DNA from: Franzmannia pantelleriensis
GTDB taxonomy: Bacteria > Pseudomonadota > Gammaproteobacteria > Pseudomonadales > Halomonadaceae
DNA length: 64,000 nt
NCBI RefSeq assembly: GCF_900102875.1
Contig: NZ_FNGH01000011.1
Location: forward strand, 102,056 to 166,055
Direction of reading: 5' to 3'
Below, one piece after another: positions 54,066 to 64,000 of the stretch (positions within the stretch are counted from its first letter, which is position 1; each line of letters starts with the position of its first letter). Under the pieces are notes generated by a model that was not told the origin of the DNA, did no database searches, and was given only the letters and a program-made list of their open reading frames with translations. A program made the translations under genes and the position numbers.

Positions 54066-54941
54066 ATGGATGCCGAGCTTTCAGCGCGACTCAGCAAGCT
54101 GCTCGATCGCGTCGAGGCCTTCTTGCCGCCCTCGCCGCGGCGCATCGACTGGTCGCGTGATGTGGCGGCGCTGTGGCAACGCCATCCACTGGGTGGACAA
54201 CTTCTGCCGGTGGCGGTTCGCGATGCCGCGACCCTCGACGACCTGCTCGGCGTCGAGCGCCAGAAGCACGCCCTGCTCGCCAATACGCGCGCCTTCCTGC
54301 AGGGCCTGCCGGCCAACCACGCCCTGCTGTGGGGCTCACGGGGCAGCGGCAAGTCATCGATGGTACGCGCGCTGCTCAACACCCTGGCCGGCGAAGGCCT
54401 GCGCCTGATCCAGGTCGATCGCCACGACCTGGCCGGCCTGCCAGGGCTGGTCCAGCAGCTGCGCGACCAGCCGCAGCGCTTCGTGGTCTATTGCGACGAC
54501 CTCTCGTTCGAGGCCAACGACGACGCCTACAAGGCGCTCAAGAGCGTGCTCGACGGCACCCTTACCGGGCCGCCCGACAACGTGTTGCTCTACGCCACCT
54601 CCAATCGCCGCCATCTGCTTCCCGAGTCGCTGTCCGATAACCAGGAGACTCAGCTGGTCGGCGATGAGCTGCACCACGGCGATGCCGTCGAGGAGAAGAT
54701 CTCGCTATCGGATCGCTTCGGCCTGTGGCTGGCGTTTCACCCCTTCAACCAGGCCACCTACCTCGAGGTCTGCGAGCATTGGGTGACGCGGCTGGGCAGC
54801 GGCGAGGACTGGCACGCCGGGGCCCGCGAGGCAGCGATCCGTTTCGCCACCCTGCGCGGCGGCCGGAGTGGCCGCGCCGCCTGGCAGTTCGCCTGCCAGT
54901 GGATAGGTGAGCAGCGGCTGGCGTCGCAGCCCCAGGCCTAG
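54066..54941 (+). CDS. DUF815 AAA+ ATPase-like protein
   Basis: A 291-residue P-loop protein. Walker A is GSRGSGKSSM near residue 93, Walker B-like VVYCDDLSFE near 142, sensor-1 position LLYATSNRRHL near 182, and a helical lid follows. These are the features of DUF815, a stand-alone AAA+ family of unknown function. It converges on the lipoprotein gene, overlapping by 4 bp. No substrate or partner can be inferred from neighbours. Confidence 0.85.
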   Translation: MDAELSARLSKLLDRVEAFLPPSPRRIDWSRDVAALWQRHPLGGQLLPVAVRDAATLDDLLGVERQKHALLANTRAFLQGLPANHALLWGSRGSGKSSMVRALLNTLAGEGLRLIQVDRHDLAGLPGLVQQLRDQPQRFVVYCDDLSFEANDDAYKALKSVLDGTLTGPPDNVLLYATSNRRHLLPESLSDNQETQLVGDELHHGDAVEEKISLSDRFGLWLAFHPFNQATYLEVCEHWVTRLGSGEDWHAGAREAAIRFATLRGGRSGRAAWQFACQWIGEQRLASQPQA

Positions 54942-55561
54942 GATTGTGGCGTCAGGCTGCCGTCAGGATTGACGCTAAAGCGCACCGTCGGCATCCACAG
55001 GCCCGGTGGTAGGCTGACCCCCAGCCCGCGAACACCGCCCGGGGTGATGGCAAGCTCGCTGCCGGCGGGGAGTTCGCCGCGATTGGCCAACTGGCTGGCC
55101 AGCTGCACCATCGGCGCGAAGCGCTGGCGGTCGCCGAGCACGTCGAAGCTCACCGGTAGACGCAGGTCGGCGTCGTCGCCCGGGGTGAGCGCCACGCGCT
55201 CAGCGTAGTTGCCGCTGATCGGCTCGGCGTCAGGCACGTCGAGGGTCCAGCGAAAGCCGTTGAGCTCCACCGGTGGCATGCCGCGCGGCAGCCCCAGGCC
55301 CATGGCCAGGGTAGCCTGCACCGGTAGACTGCCGGTGCCGAGACTGGAGGCGATCAACGAGGTGATGTCGGAGGTGTCGAGACCGGCGCGGATGGCATAG
55401 GGGCCGATACGTACATCCTCCACGCCCAGCGAGGTCACCGCCAGGCGCATGGCGAACAGGCTGGTCTGGGGCATCGCCAGGCAACCGGCAAGCAGCAGCG
55501 CCAGGCCGGTGGGCAGCAGCAGGCGCCAGCGGCGGCGCAGACGAAACGCAACGAACGACAT
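54938..55561 (-). CDS. Lipoprotein, possible LEA14/WHy-type domain
   Basis: A 207-residue exported lipoprotein with lipobox LLAGC (about residue 26). The mature part reads as alternating beta strands (AVTSLGVEDVRIGPYAIRAG; LNGFRWTLDVPDAEPISGNY) with the spacing of LEA-2/WHy domains seen in desiccation-related proteins, but this is a tentative match. ATG at 55561 has AGGAG about 9 nt upstream and is preferred over GTG at 55567. No operon partner. Confidence 0.65.
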   Translation of the reverse strand: MSFVAFRLRRRWRLLLPTGLALLLAGCLAMPQTSLFAMRLAVTSLGVEDVRIGPYAIRAGLDTSDITSLIASSLGTGSLPVQATLAMGLGLPRGMPPVELNGFRWTLDVPDAEPISGNYAERVALTPGDDADLRLPVSFDVLGDRQRFAPMVQLASQLANRGELPAGSELAITPGGVRGLGVSLPPGLWMPTVRFSVNPDGSLTPQS

Positions 55562-55690
55562 GATCACTGACTCCTGGGCATGGAATAATGGCCGGGCGGT
55601 TCCCGGGAGGGACGCGGGGCGCGCGGATTTTAGGGCCAGTGTAGCTGGCTGCCAAGTTATTTTGTGCCAACCGACTGCTAAGGAAAGCCG

Positions 55691-56137
55691 ATGATGGCGA
55701 GAGGCAAAGCAGCGCTGCTGGGGTTTTTACTGGCCGTGCTGGTAACGACCCTGAGCGGATCGCTGATCCAGACCCAGTTCAACCTGGCGGCGCTCACCGC
55801 GCTGGGGGCCGAAATCAGCCTCGCCACGCGTCTGACCACTACCGCCCAGGACCTGGTCGGTTTCGCCCCGCTGTATGCCAGTCTGGTTGCGGTCACATTG
55901 ACGGTTGCACTGCCGCTGGCAGCGCTCAGCCGGCGCTGGCTACCGCTCCCGGCCGGCCTGCTGTATGCCTCGGCGGCGGCACTGGGGTTGTGGCTGGCCT
56001 TCATGGTGGTCGATGCACTGGCGCCGATGCCGACCCTCATCGCCGCGACGCGCAGCCTGACAGGTACGCTGTGCATGCTCGTGGGAGCGGCCCTGGGGGG
56101 TGTTCTCTATGCCTGCTGTGTTGGGAGACGCTTATGA
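55691..56137 (+). CDS. Hypothetical inner membrane protein
   Basis: A 148-residue protein with four likely TM helices (about 8-28, 55-78, 85-108, 118-142) and a conserved-looking SLIQTQFNLAALTALG periplasmic segment. I do not recognise a family. AAGGA lies before ATG 55691. Its stop overlaps the start of the sugar dehydrogenase gene by 4 bp, so it is translated with that gene and may assist it in the membrane. Confidence 0.7.
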   Translation: MMARGKAALLGFLLAVLVTTLSGSLIQTQFNLAALTALGAEISLATRLTTTAQDLVGFAPLYASLVAVTLTVALPLAALSRRWLPLPAGLLYASAAALGLWLAFMVVDALAPMPTLIAATRSLTGTLCMLVGAALGGVLYACCVGRRL

Positions 56138-57228
56138 AACGCTGGCATGCTCTGGGGCTGACAGTGCCACTGCTGGCCGGATTGGCTCACGCCGACTACC
56201 GCCTCGAGACCCTGACCGAAGGCCTCGAGCATCCCTGGTCGCTGGCGTTCTTGCCCGATGGCCGCATGCTGGTCACCGAGCGTCCGGGTCGGCTGCGCTT
56301 GATCGAGGCCGACGGCTCACTGCGTGACGCGCCGCTGGCCGGGGTGCCCGAGGTCTTCGCCGAGGCCCAGGCGGGGCTGTTCGAGGTGATGCTGGCCCCC
56401 GATTTCGATGACAGCGGATGGCTCTACCTGAGCTATGCCTACGGCGATATCAGCGCCAACAACACCTGCCTGGCGCGCACGCGCTTCAACGGCGAGGGCC
56501 TCAGCGGTGGCGAGGTGCTGTTCTGCGCGTCGCCGGCCAAGCGCGGCGCGGCACACTACGGCGGGCGTATGGCGCTGCTGCCCGACGACACCCTGGTACT
56601 GACCCTCGGCGACGGTTTCGACTATCGCGAGCAGGCACAGAATGCCGGCAATCATCTCGGTAGCCTGGTGCGGCTGACCCTCGATGGACGCGTGCCGGAC
56701 GATAATCCTTTTCTCGGCGACGATGGCGCACGGCCCGAGCTCTACAGCATGGGGCATCGCAACGTACAGGGCATCGTCTATGACGCCGCGCGCGATGAGC
56801 TGCTGATCAACGAGCATGGCCCGCGCGGTGGCGATGAACTCAACCTGATCCAGCCCGGTGCCAACTACGGCTGGCCGTTGACCACCCACGGCGTCGACTA
56901 CACCGGGGCGCAGATCACGCCGTTCCGCGAACTGCCGGGCTTGACGCCGCCGCTGCTGCATTGGACGCCGTCGATCGCCCCCTCGGGCATGGCGCTCTAC
57001 CACGGCGACGCCTTTCCCGACTGGCAGGGCGATTTGTTCGTCTCGGCGCTGGCCGGCCAGCAGGTACGCCGGCTGGTTCGCGAGGAGGGGCGCGTGGTCG
57101 AGCAGCAGGTGCTCTTCGAGGCGCTCGATTCGCGCATTCGCGACGTGCGGGTCGGCCCCGACGGCTACCTGTATCTGTTGACCGACCACGCCGATGGGGC
57201 GCTGGTACGGGTGGTGCCAGCGTCATGA
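56134..57228 (+). CDS. PQQ-dependent aldose sugar dehydrogenase (YliI/Asd-like)
   Basis: A 364-residue periplasmic six-bladed beta-propeller of the soluble glucose/aldose dehydrogenase type. A signal peptide of about 19 residues ends LAHA-D. Family segments are LEHPWSLAFLPDGRMLVTER, AHYGGRMALLPDDTLVLTLGDG, YSMGHRNVQGI and NEHGPRGGDELNLIQPGANYGWP. It oxidises aldoses with PQQ if PQQ is available; no pqq genes are in the window. It is coupled to the small membrane protein upstream. Confidence 0.9.
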   Translation: MKRWHALGLTVPLLAGLAHADYRLETLTEGLEHPWSLAFLPDGRMLVTERPGRLRLIEADGSLRDAPLAGVPEVFAEAQAGLFEVMLAPDFDDSGWLYLSYAYGDISANNTCLARTRFNGEGLSGGEVLFCASPAKRGAAHYGGRMALLPDDTLVLTLGDGFDYREQAQNAGNHLGSLVRLTLDGRVPDDNPFLGDDGARPELYSMGHRNVQGIVYDAARDELLINEHGPRGGDELNLIQPGANYGWPLTTHGVDYTGAQITPFRELPGLTPPLLHWTPSIAPSGMALYHGDAFPDWQGDLFVSALAGQQVRRLVREEGRVVEQQVLFEALDSRIRDVRVGPDGYLYLLTDHADGALVRVVPAS

Positions 57229-57233
57229 GAAAC

Positions 57234-57266
57234 GTCGAGGGGCGCCTGATTCAGGCGCCCCTCGAC
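57234..57266. terminator. Bidirectional terminator between the sugar dehydrogenase and der
   Basis: A perfect inverted repeat with 16-bp arms (GTCGAGGGGCGCCTGA and its complement) around a single T. It starts 6 bp after one stop and ends 23 bp before the other, and should end both convergent transcripts. Confidence 0.75.
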
Positions 57267-57288
57267 AATCGAGCATGACCAGCAACCG

Positions 57289-58692
57289 TCAACGGCGCTT
57301 CTTGCGTGCTTCCTTGGTACGGCCCAGCTCGCGTTTCTTGGCCTTTTCGCGGTCGCTGGCCCCGGCGTCGCTGTCGTAGGGGTTCTTGCCGGAGCGGAAC
57401 TCGAAGCGCATCGGCGTGCCGCGCACCTTGAGCACCTTGCGGAAGGTGTTGGTCAGGTAGCGCTTGTAGGCATCCGGCAGCGACGCGGTCTGATTGCCGT
57501 GGACCACGATGATCGGCGGATTGCTGCCGCCCTGATGGGCCATGCGCAGTTTGATGCGGCGGCCGTGCACCAGCGGTGGCTGATGCTCGCTGACTGCGTC
57601 CTGCAGGATGCTGGTCAAGCGATTGGTCGACCAGTGGCTGTTGGCGGAGGCGAAGGCGCGATCGATGGAGGGGTAGAGATCGCCCACCGCGGTGCCGTGC
57701 AGCGCCGAGATGAAGTGCAGCTCGGCGTAGTCGGCAAAGCCAAGGCGCCGCTTGATCTCGGCGCGCATCTTGTCCTTGGCCTCGGCCTCCAGGCCGTCCC
57801 ACTTGTTGACCGCCAGCACCAGGGCGCGACCGCTGGTCAGCACATAGTCGAGCAGATGCAGGTCCTGCTCGACCAGGCCGCTGCGGGCATCGAGCACCAT
57901 GATCGCGACATGGCACTCCTTGATGGCGTCGAGGGTCTTGATGATCGAGAACTTCTCGGCGATCTCGCGAACGTTCTTACGACGCCGGACCCCGGCGGTA
58001 TCCACCAGTACATAGGGCTTGCCGCGTCGCTCGAAGGGGATCTCGATGGCGTCGCGGGTAGTGCCGGCCTCGTCGAAGACGACCACGCGCTCTTCGCCGA
58101 GCAGGCGGTTGACCAGGGTCGACTTGCCGACGTTGGGGCGGCCAATCACGCCGATGCGGATACCGTTGCTGATATCGGCCGGGGCGGCATTCTCTTCGCG
58201 CTCGGGGAACGGCGCCAGCACTTCGTCGATCAGTGCGGTGACGTTGCGGCCGTGGGCGGCAGCGATGGAGTGCGGATCGCCGAGTCCCAGCTGCCAGAAG
58301 TCGGCCATCGCCGAGTGCTCTTCGAGGCCGTCGGTCTTGTTGACCACCAGCCAGGTCTTTTTCTGGTTGACCCGCAGGTGGTTGGCGATCGCCTCGTCGG
58401 CGGCGATCAGGCCGGCGCGGGCGTCGACCATGAACAGCACGATATCGGCTTCGTCGATGGCCAGCAGCGACTGTTCGGCCATGGCCGCATCAATGCCATC
58501 TTCGTCGCCACTGATGCCACCGGTGTCGATCACCGTGTAGGTCTTGTCGCCGAGTGCCCCGTTACCGTATTTGCGGTCGCGGGTCAGGCCCGGAAAATCG
58601 GCCACCAGAGCGTCCCGCGAACGGGTCAGGCGGTTGAACAGCGTGGACTTGCCGACATTGGGTCGGCCGACCAGGGCGATGACTGGATTCAT
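57289..58692 (-). CDS. der: Ribosome biogenesis GTPase Der (EngA)
   Basis: A 467-residue protein with two tandem GTPase domains and a C-terminal KH-like domain, needed for 50S subunit assembly. G1 motifs are [14 protein letters not shown] (residue 9 on) and [14 protein letters not shown] (about 185 on); G3 motifs are DTGG and DTAG; G4 motifs are NKTD and NKWD. ATG at 58692 begins [12 protein letters not shown]. The basic tail [11 protein letters not shown] is typical. It overlaps bamB by 4 bp. Confidence 0.97.
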   Translation of the reverse strand: MNPVIALVGRPNVGKSTLFNRLTRSRDALVADFPGLTRDRKYGNGALGDKTYTVIDTGGISGDEDGIDAAMAEQSLLAIDEADIVLFMVDARAGLIAADEAIANHLRVNQKKTWLVVNKTDGLEEHSAMADFWQLGLGDPHSIAAAHGRNVTALIDEVLAPFPEREENAAPADISNGIRIGVIGRPNVGKSTLVNRLLGEERVVVFDEAGTTRDAIEIPFERRGKPYVLVDTAGVRRRKNVREIAEKFSIIKTLDAIKECHVAIMVLDARSGLVEQDLHLLDYVLTSGRALVLAVNKWDGLEAEAKDKMRAEIKRRLGFADYAELHFISALHGTAVGDLYPSIDRAFASANSHWSTNRLTSILQDAVSEHQPPLVHGRRIKLRMAHQGGSNPPIIVVHGNQTASLPDAYKRYLTNTFRKVLKVRGTPMRFEFRSGKNPYDSDAGASDREKAKKRELGRTKEARKKRR

Positions 58693-59840
58693 TGTGTCTC
58701 GCGAATCTGCAGGGCTTCGAGGCGCCCGTCGTTGGCCAGGGCGTGGACCCAGCGGCCGTCGGTCAGCGGGCGCAGGCTGATGCCCGAGCGGTTGACCCGG
58801 GTACGGCCGATGACGTCGCCGCTGTTGCGATCGAGCAGGTGCATGTAGCCTTCGAAGTCGCCGAATACCAGCTTGTTGTCGGCCAGTGCCGGGGCGGTGA
58901 TCCAGCGGCCTTCGAAATCTTCGGAACGCCATAGCAGGCGGCCGGAGAGGGCGTCGAGGGCCAGGATGTGGCTGGCTTCGTTGACCGTGTAGAGGGTGTC
59001 ACCGACCAGCAGCGGCGACAGGTAGCTGGAGTGCTCGCGCTCCCACAGGATTTCGCCGGAGGTGGCCTCCATGGCCAGCAGGCGGCCGTTGTAGCTGGTG
59101 ACGTAGAGGCGTCCGTCCGGCGTCAGCAGCGGCTGACCGTCGAGGTCCACCAGGCGGTCCACCTCGGTACGGCCCTGGGGCACGGCGACACGCATCTCCA
59201 TCAGCGGCTGGCCGCTGCGGTTGTCGAGGGTCGCCAGGCGGCCGTTGGCGAAGCCGACGAAGGTTACCGGGTCGATGACCTGCGGCGTGCCGGTGCCGCG
59301 CAGGGTCAGCGCCGGCTGAGAGCTGGAGTGCACCCAGACTTCGTTGCCGCTGCTGCGATCCAGCGCAGTGACGTTGCCGTCGACGCTCTGTACCACCAGC
59401 AACTGCTGGTTGGCCTGGGGCGCGGCCAGTACCTCGCTGGAGACGCGGGTGCGCCACAGGATTTCGCCGTCGTTCTGGCTCAGTGCCAGCACTTCGCCGT
59501 TGCGGGTACCCAGGTAGATCTGGCCGGCAATGGCATTGAGGCCGCTGGAGACGGGGGTGTCGAGGTCCTTGCGCCACAGGGTGTCGCCGCTCTCGGCGTC
59601 CATCGCATAGATCTCGCCGCGCTCGTCAGCGGCGTAGATCACTCCGTCCTCGCGAGACGGGGCGATAGGATAGGTCGCGCGGCCCAGGCCGCGGCCGACG
59701 CGCTGGCTCCAGGCGGTGCTGAAGCTGGCCTGCTCATCGAAGCTGGTCAGCTCCTTGGGCGGATACTGCGGCTCCACACTGCCGGCACAGCCGGCCAGCA
59801 GAGCCAGCGCCGCGGCAGCGATCACGAGAGTCGGTTTCAT
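58689..59840 (-). CDS. bamB: Outer membrane assembly lipoprotein BamB
   Basis: A 383-residue periplasmic lipoprotein of the BAM complex. The signal ends at lipobox LLAGC (C18). The rest is an eight-bladed propeller with PQQ-type repeats, visible as [52 protein letters not shown] and [16 protein letters not shown]. It overlaps both der and yfgM by 4 bp within the rodZ-ispG-hisS-yfgM-bamB-der order. Confidence 0.96.
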   Translation of the reverse strand: MKPTLVIAAAALALLAGCAGSVEPQYPPKELTSFDEQASFSTAWSQRVGRGLGRATYPIAPSREDGVIYAADERGEIYAMDAESGDTLWRKDLDTPVSSGLNAIAGQIYLGTRNGEVLALSQNDGEILWRTRVSSEVLAAPQANQQLLVVQSVDGNVTALDRSSGNEVWVHSSSQPALTLRGTGTPQVIDPVTFVGFANGRLATLDNRSGQPLMEMRVAVPQGRTEVDRLVDLDGQPLLTPDGRLYVTSYNGRLLAMEATSGEILWEREHSSYLSPLLVGDTLYTVNEASHILALDALSGRLLWRSEDFEGRWITAPALADNKLVFGDFEGYMHLLDRNSGDVIGRTRVNRSGISLRPLTDGRWVHALANDGRLEALQIRETQ

Positions 59841-60496
59841 AGGGTGGCATCCTCCGCACCGAGGTTGTCGAGCTTGAGTTGTACGCCGTACAGCGACTGG
59901 CCGTGCTCCACGGCCAGCGCCATGGCCTGGCGGTAGGCATCGCGGGCTTCGTCGTCGCGCTCCAGGGCCACGAAGGCGTCACCGCGGATATCCTGGCGCT
60001 GGGCCGACAGCGAGTCGGGGATGCCGCTATCGAGCACCTCGAGCGCTGCCTCGGGGTTGCCGTCGGCAATCTGGACTCTCGCCAGGCGAAGCCGCGCCAG
60101 GGCCTGGATATAGTCGCGGGCGTTGCCATCAATCACATCGCCGAGTGCCGCTCGGGCCGCGGCCAGGTCGCCCTCGGCCACCGCCAGCCGCGCCTCGAAC
60201 ATCTGCGCCAGGTCGGCGTAGAGGGTGCGGCCATGGTTGTCGGTGATCTCGTCGATCAGGCCGCGCGCCTCGGCGCGACCGCCTTCGTCGAGCGCGGGGT
60301 CGGCGGCCAGGCTGAGCAGCTGCTGATAGCGCAGCGAGGCCGCTTCGGACTGATTCTCCTGATAGTTCTGCCAGGCGTTCCAGCCCAGTACGCCGGAGAC
60401 GGCGATCACTACCCCAGCAATCAGCGAGGTGCCATTGTTCTTCCACCAGGCCTTGATGGCATCAAGCTGTTCTTCTTCGCTTCTCAGCTCCGCCAC
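59837..60496 (-). CDS. yfgM: SecYEG-associated YfgM-like protein (TPR)
   Basis: A 219-residue single-pass membrane protein. A cytoplasmic N-terminal stretch (AELRSEEEQLDAIKAWWKNNG) precedes TM at about 22-42, followed by a periplasmic TPR-like domain of four or five helical pairs. YfgM binds SecYEG and the chaperone PpiD in E. coli. GTG at 60496 is chosen: GAGGAG lies 7 nt upstream and it gives the normal length; the frame extends 14 codons further without support. Confidence 0.92.
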   Translation of the reverse strand: MAELRSEEEQLDAIKAWWKNNGTSLIAGVVIAVSGVLGWNAWQNYQENQSEAASLRYQQLLSLAADPALDEGGRAEARGLIDEITDNHGRTLYADLAQMFEARLAVAEGDLAAARAALGDVIDGNARDYIQALARLRLARVQIADGNPEAALEVLDSGIPDSLSAQRQDIRGDAFVALERDDEARDAYRQAMALAVEHGQSLYGVQLKLDNLGAEDATL

Positions 60497-60551
60497 GGGC
60501 GGTCTCCTCTGAATTCGGAATGCATGCTGCGGCGCCATTGCGCCGCAGCGA

Positions 60552-61859
<1,308 letters not shown>

Positions 61860-61869
61860 CGCCGGGCTC

Positions 61870-62985
61870 TCAGAGGTCCCGGGCGATCACGTCCTGTTCG
61901 GCCTGTTCTTTGAGGCGTACACGCTCCCGGATCAGACGCTCGAGATCGTCGACCAGGTGATCGTTACGCAGCTTGCTGGCGGGTTTGCCGTCGATATACA
62001 CCAGGTTGGCGGGGCTGCCACCGGTCAGGCCGACATCGACTTCCTTGGCCTCGCCGGGGCCGTTGACCACGCAGCCGATCACCGACACGTCGAGCGGGGT
62101 CATGACGTCTTCGAGGCGCTCCTCGAGGGCGTTCATGGTACCGATGACGTCGAAGTTCTGGCGCGAGCAGCTGGGGCAGGCGATGAAGTTGATCCCCTTG
62201 CTGCGCAAGCGCAGGCTCTTGAGCATGTCGAAGCCGACCTTGATCTCCTCGACGGGATCGGCGGCCAGCGACACGCGAATGGTGTCGCCGATGCCGTCCA
62301 TCAGCAGCATGCCAAGGCCGATCGACGATTTGACGGTGCCCGAGCGCAGGCCGCCGGCTTCGGTGATGCCGAGATGCAGCGGCTGCTCGATGCGGCTCGC
62401 GAGGTCGCGGTAGGCGGCCACCGCCATGAACACATCGGAGGCCTTGACGCTGACCTTGAAGTCGGGGAAGTCGAGGCGTTCGAGGTGATCGATATGGCGC
62501 ATCGCCGACTCGACCAGCGCCGCCGGTGTCGGCTCGCCGTACTTCTTTTGCAGGTCCTTCTCCAGGGAGCCGGCGTTGACGCCGACGCGGATCGGAATGC
62601 CGTTGTCACGGGCAGCTGAAACCACCGCACGGACCCGGTCTTCACGGCCGATGTTACCGGGATTGATGCGCAGGCAGTCGACCCCCAGCTCGGCGACGCG
62701 CAGGGCGATCTTGTAGTCGAAGTGGATGTCGGCGACCAGCGGTACCGCGACCTCGCGCTTGATCTTGCCGAAGGCCTCGGCGGCGTCCATGTCGGGCACC
62801 GAGACGCGCACGATATCGGCACCGGCAGCCTCGAGCTGACGGATCTGCGCCACGGTGGCGGCCACGTCGAGAGTATCGGTGTTGGTCATGCTCTGCACCG
62901 AGATCGGCGCTCCGCCGCCGACGGCGACCGAGCCGACGTGAATCTGACGCGACTTACGGCGTGTAATTGGAGACTGAGCGTGCAT
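61870..62985 (-). CDS. ispG: 4-hydroxy-3-methylbut-2-enyl diphosphate synthase IspG (GcpE)
   Basis: A 371-residue [4Fe-4S] enzyme of the MEP isoprenoid pathway that converts MEcPP to HMBPP. Cluster ligands C270, C273 ([10 protein letters not shown]), C305 and E312 (CVVNGPGE) fall at E. coli positions. The N-terminal TIM barrel holds VQSMTNTDT and [12 protein letters not shown] at 62985 gives [12 protein letters not shown]. rodZ lies upstream with a 10-bp gap. Confidence 0.97.
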   Translation of the reverse strand: MHAQSPITRRKSRQIHVGSVAVGGGAPISVQSMTNTDTLDVAATVAQIRQLEAAGADIVRVSVPDMDAAEAFGKIKREVAVPLVADIHFDYKIALRVAELGVDCLRINPGNIGREDRVRAVVSAARDNGIPIRVGVNAGSLEKDLQKKYGEPTPAALVESAMRHIDHLERLDFPDFKVSVKASDVFMAVAAYRDLASRIEQPLHLGITEAGGLRSGTVKSSIGLGMLLMDGIGDTIRVSLAADPVEEIKVGFDMLKSLRLRSKGINFIACPSCSRQNFDVIGTMNALEERLEDVMTPLDVSVIGCVVNGPGEAKEVDVGLTGGSPANLVYIDGKPASKLRNDHLVDDLERLIRERVRLKEQAEQDVIARDL

Positions 62986-62995
62986 AGCGACTAGG

Positions 62996-64000
62996 TCATT
63001 CTCCCAGAGTGAAGCGGGCAACGTTGTTACTGCCGGCATAGCCGACCAGGTCGACCTGGTCGCCGAGATAGCGCAGCTCGACGCCGGTGGCATTGCCCAC
63101 GGTGAGACGGAAGGGCGGCTCGCCCTCTACGGTGGCCTGGGTGCCGGGCTCCTGCAGGCCAACGAACACCCGCTGATTGCCGGCATCGAAGATCTCGGTC
63201 CAGGACTGCTCGTTGAACGTCAGCTGGATTATGCCAGGGTCGGCGGCGCCGTCGTCGTCTGCGGCAGCGGCCTCCTCGATCTCGGCGCTGGCGGCGTCGG
63301 CCAGGTCACCCACGGCCGGCTCGTCTTCAGCGGTCGCCTCGCCAGCGAGGCCCTCTTCCGATGGCGCTTCGGCGAGTGCCGGGGCTTCGACCAGCGGGTC
63401 GCCGGTGGGTTCGTCGGCGGGGACGCTGGGTTGTGCGTCATCGGTCAGCAGCGGGTCATCGGCCAGCAGCGCGTCATCGCCGGTGAGGGGAGCATCGTCG
63501 ACCAGGCCCAGGTCGCTTTCGTCGTCGGGTAGCGGCGGCAGTGGCTCGCTATCGGCTTCGCCCTCGGTAATGGTGGTGCCGTCGAGGGTGTCAACGGCCA
63601 CCGGTTCACCGCCACCCATGCCGAGCAGGTCGGTGCCCTCGCGGCTCTGCCACCACAGCAGGGTGAGGGCGATCAGGGCGACGATTACCAGCAGGGTGAC
63701 CAGCTTGAACAGCCAGGCGCCGAGCTTGGAGGGCGGCTTGGTCACATGGACCGGGGTGACCTTGCGATCGGTCTCGGCACCGCCGAAGCGGTTGTTGTAA
63801 GCGGTGATGACTGGCTTGTCGTCGATGCCCAGCAGTCGCGAATAGGCGCGCAGGTAGCCACGACGATAAGCGGCTACCGGGACCTCGTCGTAATTGTCGC
63901 TCTCCAGGCCGCGTACCACCGCAGGTCGTAGGTTGAGGGCAGTGGCCACCTCATCGAGCGGCATGCCCTGGCGCTCGCGCTCGCGCTTTAGCAGGTCGCC
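62996..64000 (-). CDS. rodZ: Cytoskeleton protein RodZ (5' end outside window)
   Basis: At least 334 residues, continuing past the window edge at its N-terminal side (LLKREREQRG-like residues are encoded at 63965-64000). An N-terminal Xre-like HTH domain ([32 protein letters not shown]) binds MreB and helps hold rod shape. One TM helix is [20 protein letters not shown] long acidic Ala/Asp/Glu-rich linker of about 100 residues follows, then a DUF4115 periplasmic domain ([20 protein letters not shown]). The acidic linker fits a halophile. Confidence 0.92.
   Translation of the reverse strand, partial: GDLLKRERERQGMPLDEVATALNLRPAVVRGLESDNYDEVPVAAYRRGYLRAYSRLLGIDDKPVITAYNNRFGGAETDRKVTPVHVTKPPSKLGAWLFKLVTLLVIVALIALTLLWWQSREGTDLLGMGGGEPVAVDTLDGTTITEGEADSEPLPPLPDDESDLGLVDDAPLTGDDALLADDPLLTDDAQPSVPADEPTGDPLVEAPALAEAPSEEGLAGEATAEDEPAVGDLADAASAEIEEAAAADDDGAADPGIIQLTFNEQSWTEIFDAGNQRVFVGLQEPGTQATVEGEPPFRLTVGNATGVELRYLGDQVDLVGYAGSNNVARFTLGE

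Overview
The window looks like chromosomal DNA of a halophilic gammaproteobacterium of the Halomonadaceae (Halomonas-like). It is GC-rich and carries typical gammaproteobacterial gene orders: rodZ-ispG-hisS-yfgM-bamB-der, def/fmt-rsmB-trkA-trkH, pepA divergent from lptF-lptG, and dprA-tsaC-hemF-aroE. It also has a TrkAH potassium system and many TRAP, TTT and ABC uptake systems. I saw no rRNA, tRNA or CRISPR array. Taxonomy is inferred from gene content only.

Layout. 1-7.6 kb: the tail of an unidentified gene, holC, ilvE, pepA, the LPS export permeases lptF-lptG, an RDD membrane protein, and an iron-storage pair (bfd, bfr). 7.7-14.8 kb: an NMT1/SsuA-like ABC importer, then a second ABC importer of the ferric-iron/AfuA class linked to a histidine phosphatase. 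14.8-16.7 kb: a tRNA-modification pair (tcdA, truC) with a DUF1653 gene. 16.7-30.6 kb: a divergent FCD-type GntR regulator faces a long co-directional catabolic cluster. The cluster holds a TRAP transporter, an amidohydrolase, a racemase-fold protein without catalytic cysteines, DUF3830, an arylmalonate-decarboxylase-like enzyme, a hydantoinase-type enzyme, a TctBAC transporter, a second amidohydrolase and a YgjV-like membrane protein. It reads as uptake and opening of a cyclic amide or ureide carrying carboxylates; the substrate is unknown. 30.6-42.3 kb: housekeeping genes (sirtuin, BASS transporter, DTW-domain tRNA enzyme, TraB-family protein, trkH, trkA, dodecin, rsmB, fmt, def, LysM protein). 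42.3-46 kb: dprA, a MITE-like element, tsaC, hemF, aroE.

46.0-52.9 kb is the most unusual part: a four-gene peptide/opine/nickel-class ABC transporter in which three of the four proteins have rearranged architecture. The family-5 binding protein is circularly permuted (its C-terminal half precedes its N-terminal half). The DppC-type permease carries about 290 extra periplasmic residues that read as a seven-bladed beta-propeller. The two ATPases are fused in one polypeptide. 52.9-64 kb: a small membrane protein, an M48 lipoprotein peptidase, DUF815, a lipoprotein, a PQQ-type sugar dehydrogenase, then der, bamB, yfgM, hisS, ispG and a 5'-truncated rodZ.

Intergenic DNA holds a dispersed repeat family (three copies: 180-291, 847-984, 34598-34787), a roughly 145-bp MITE-like element at the 3' end of dprA, and several strong hairpins at operon ends.
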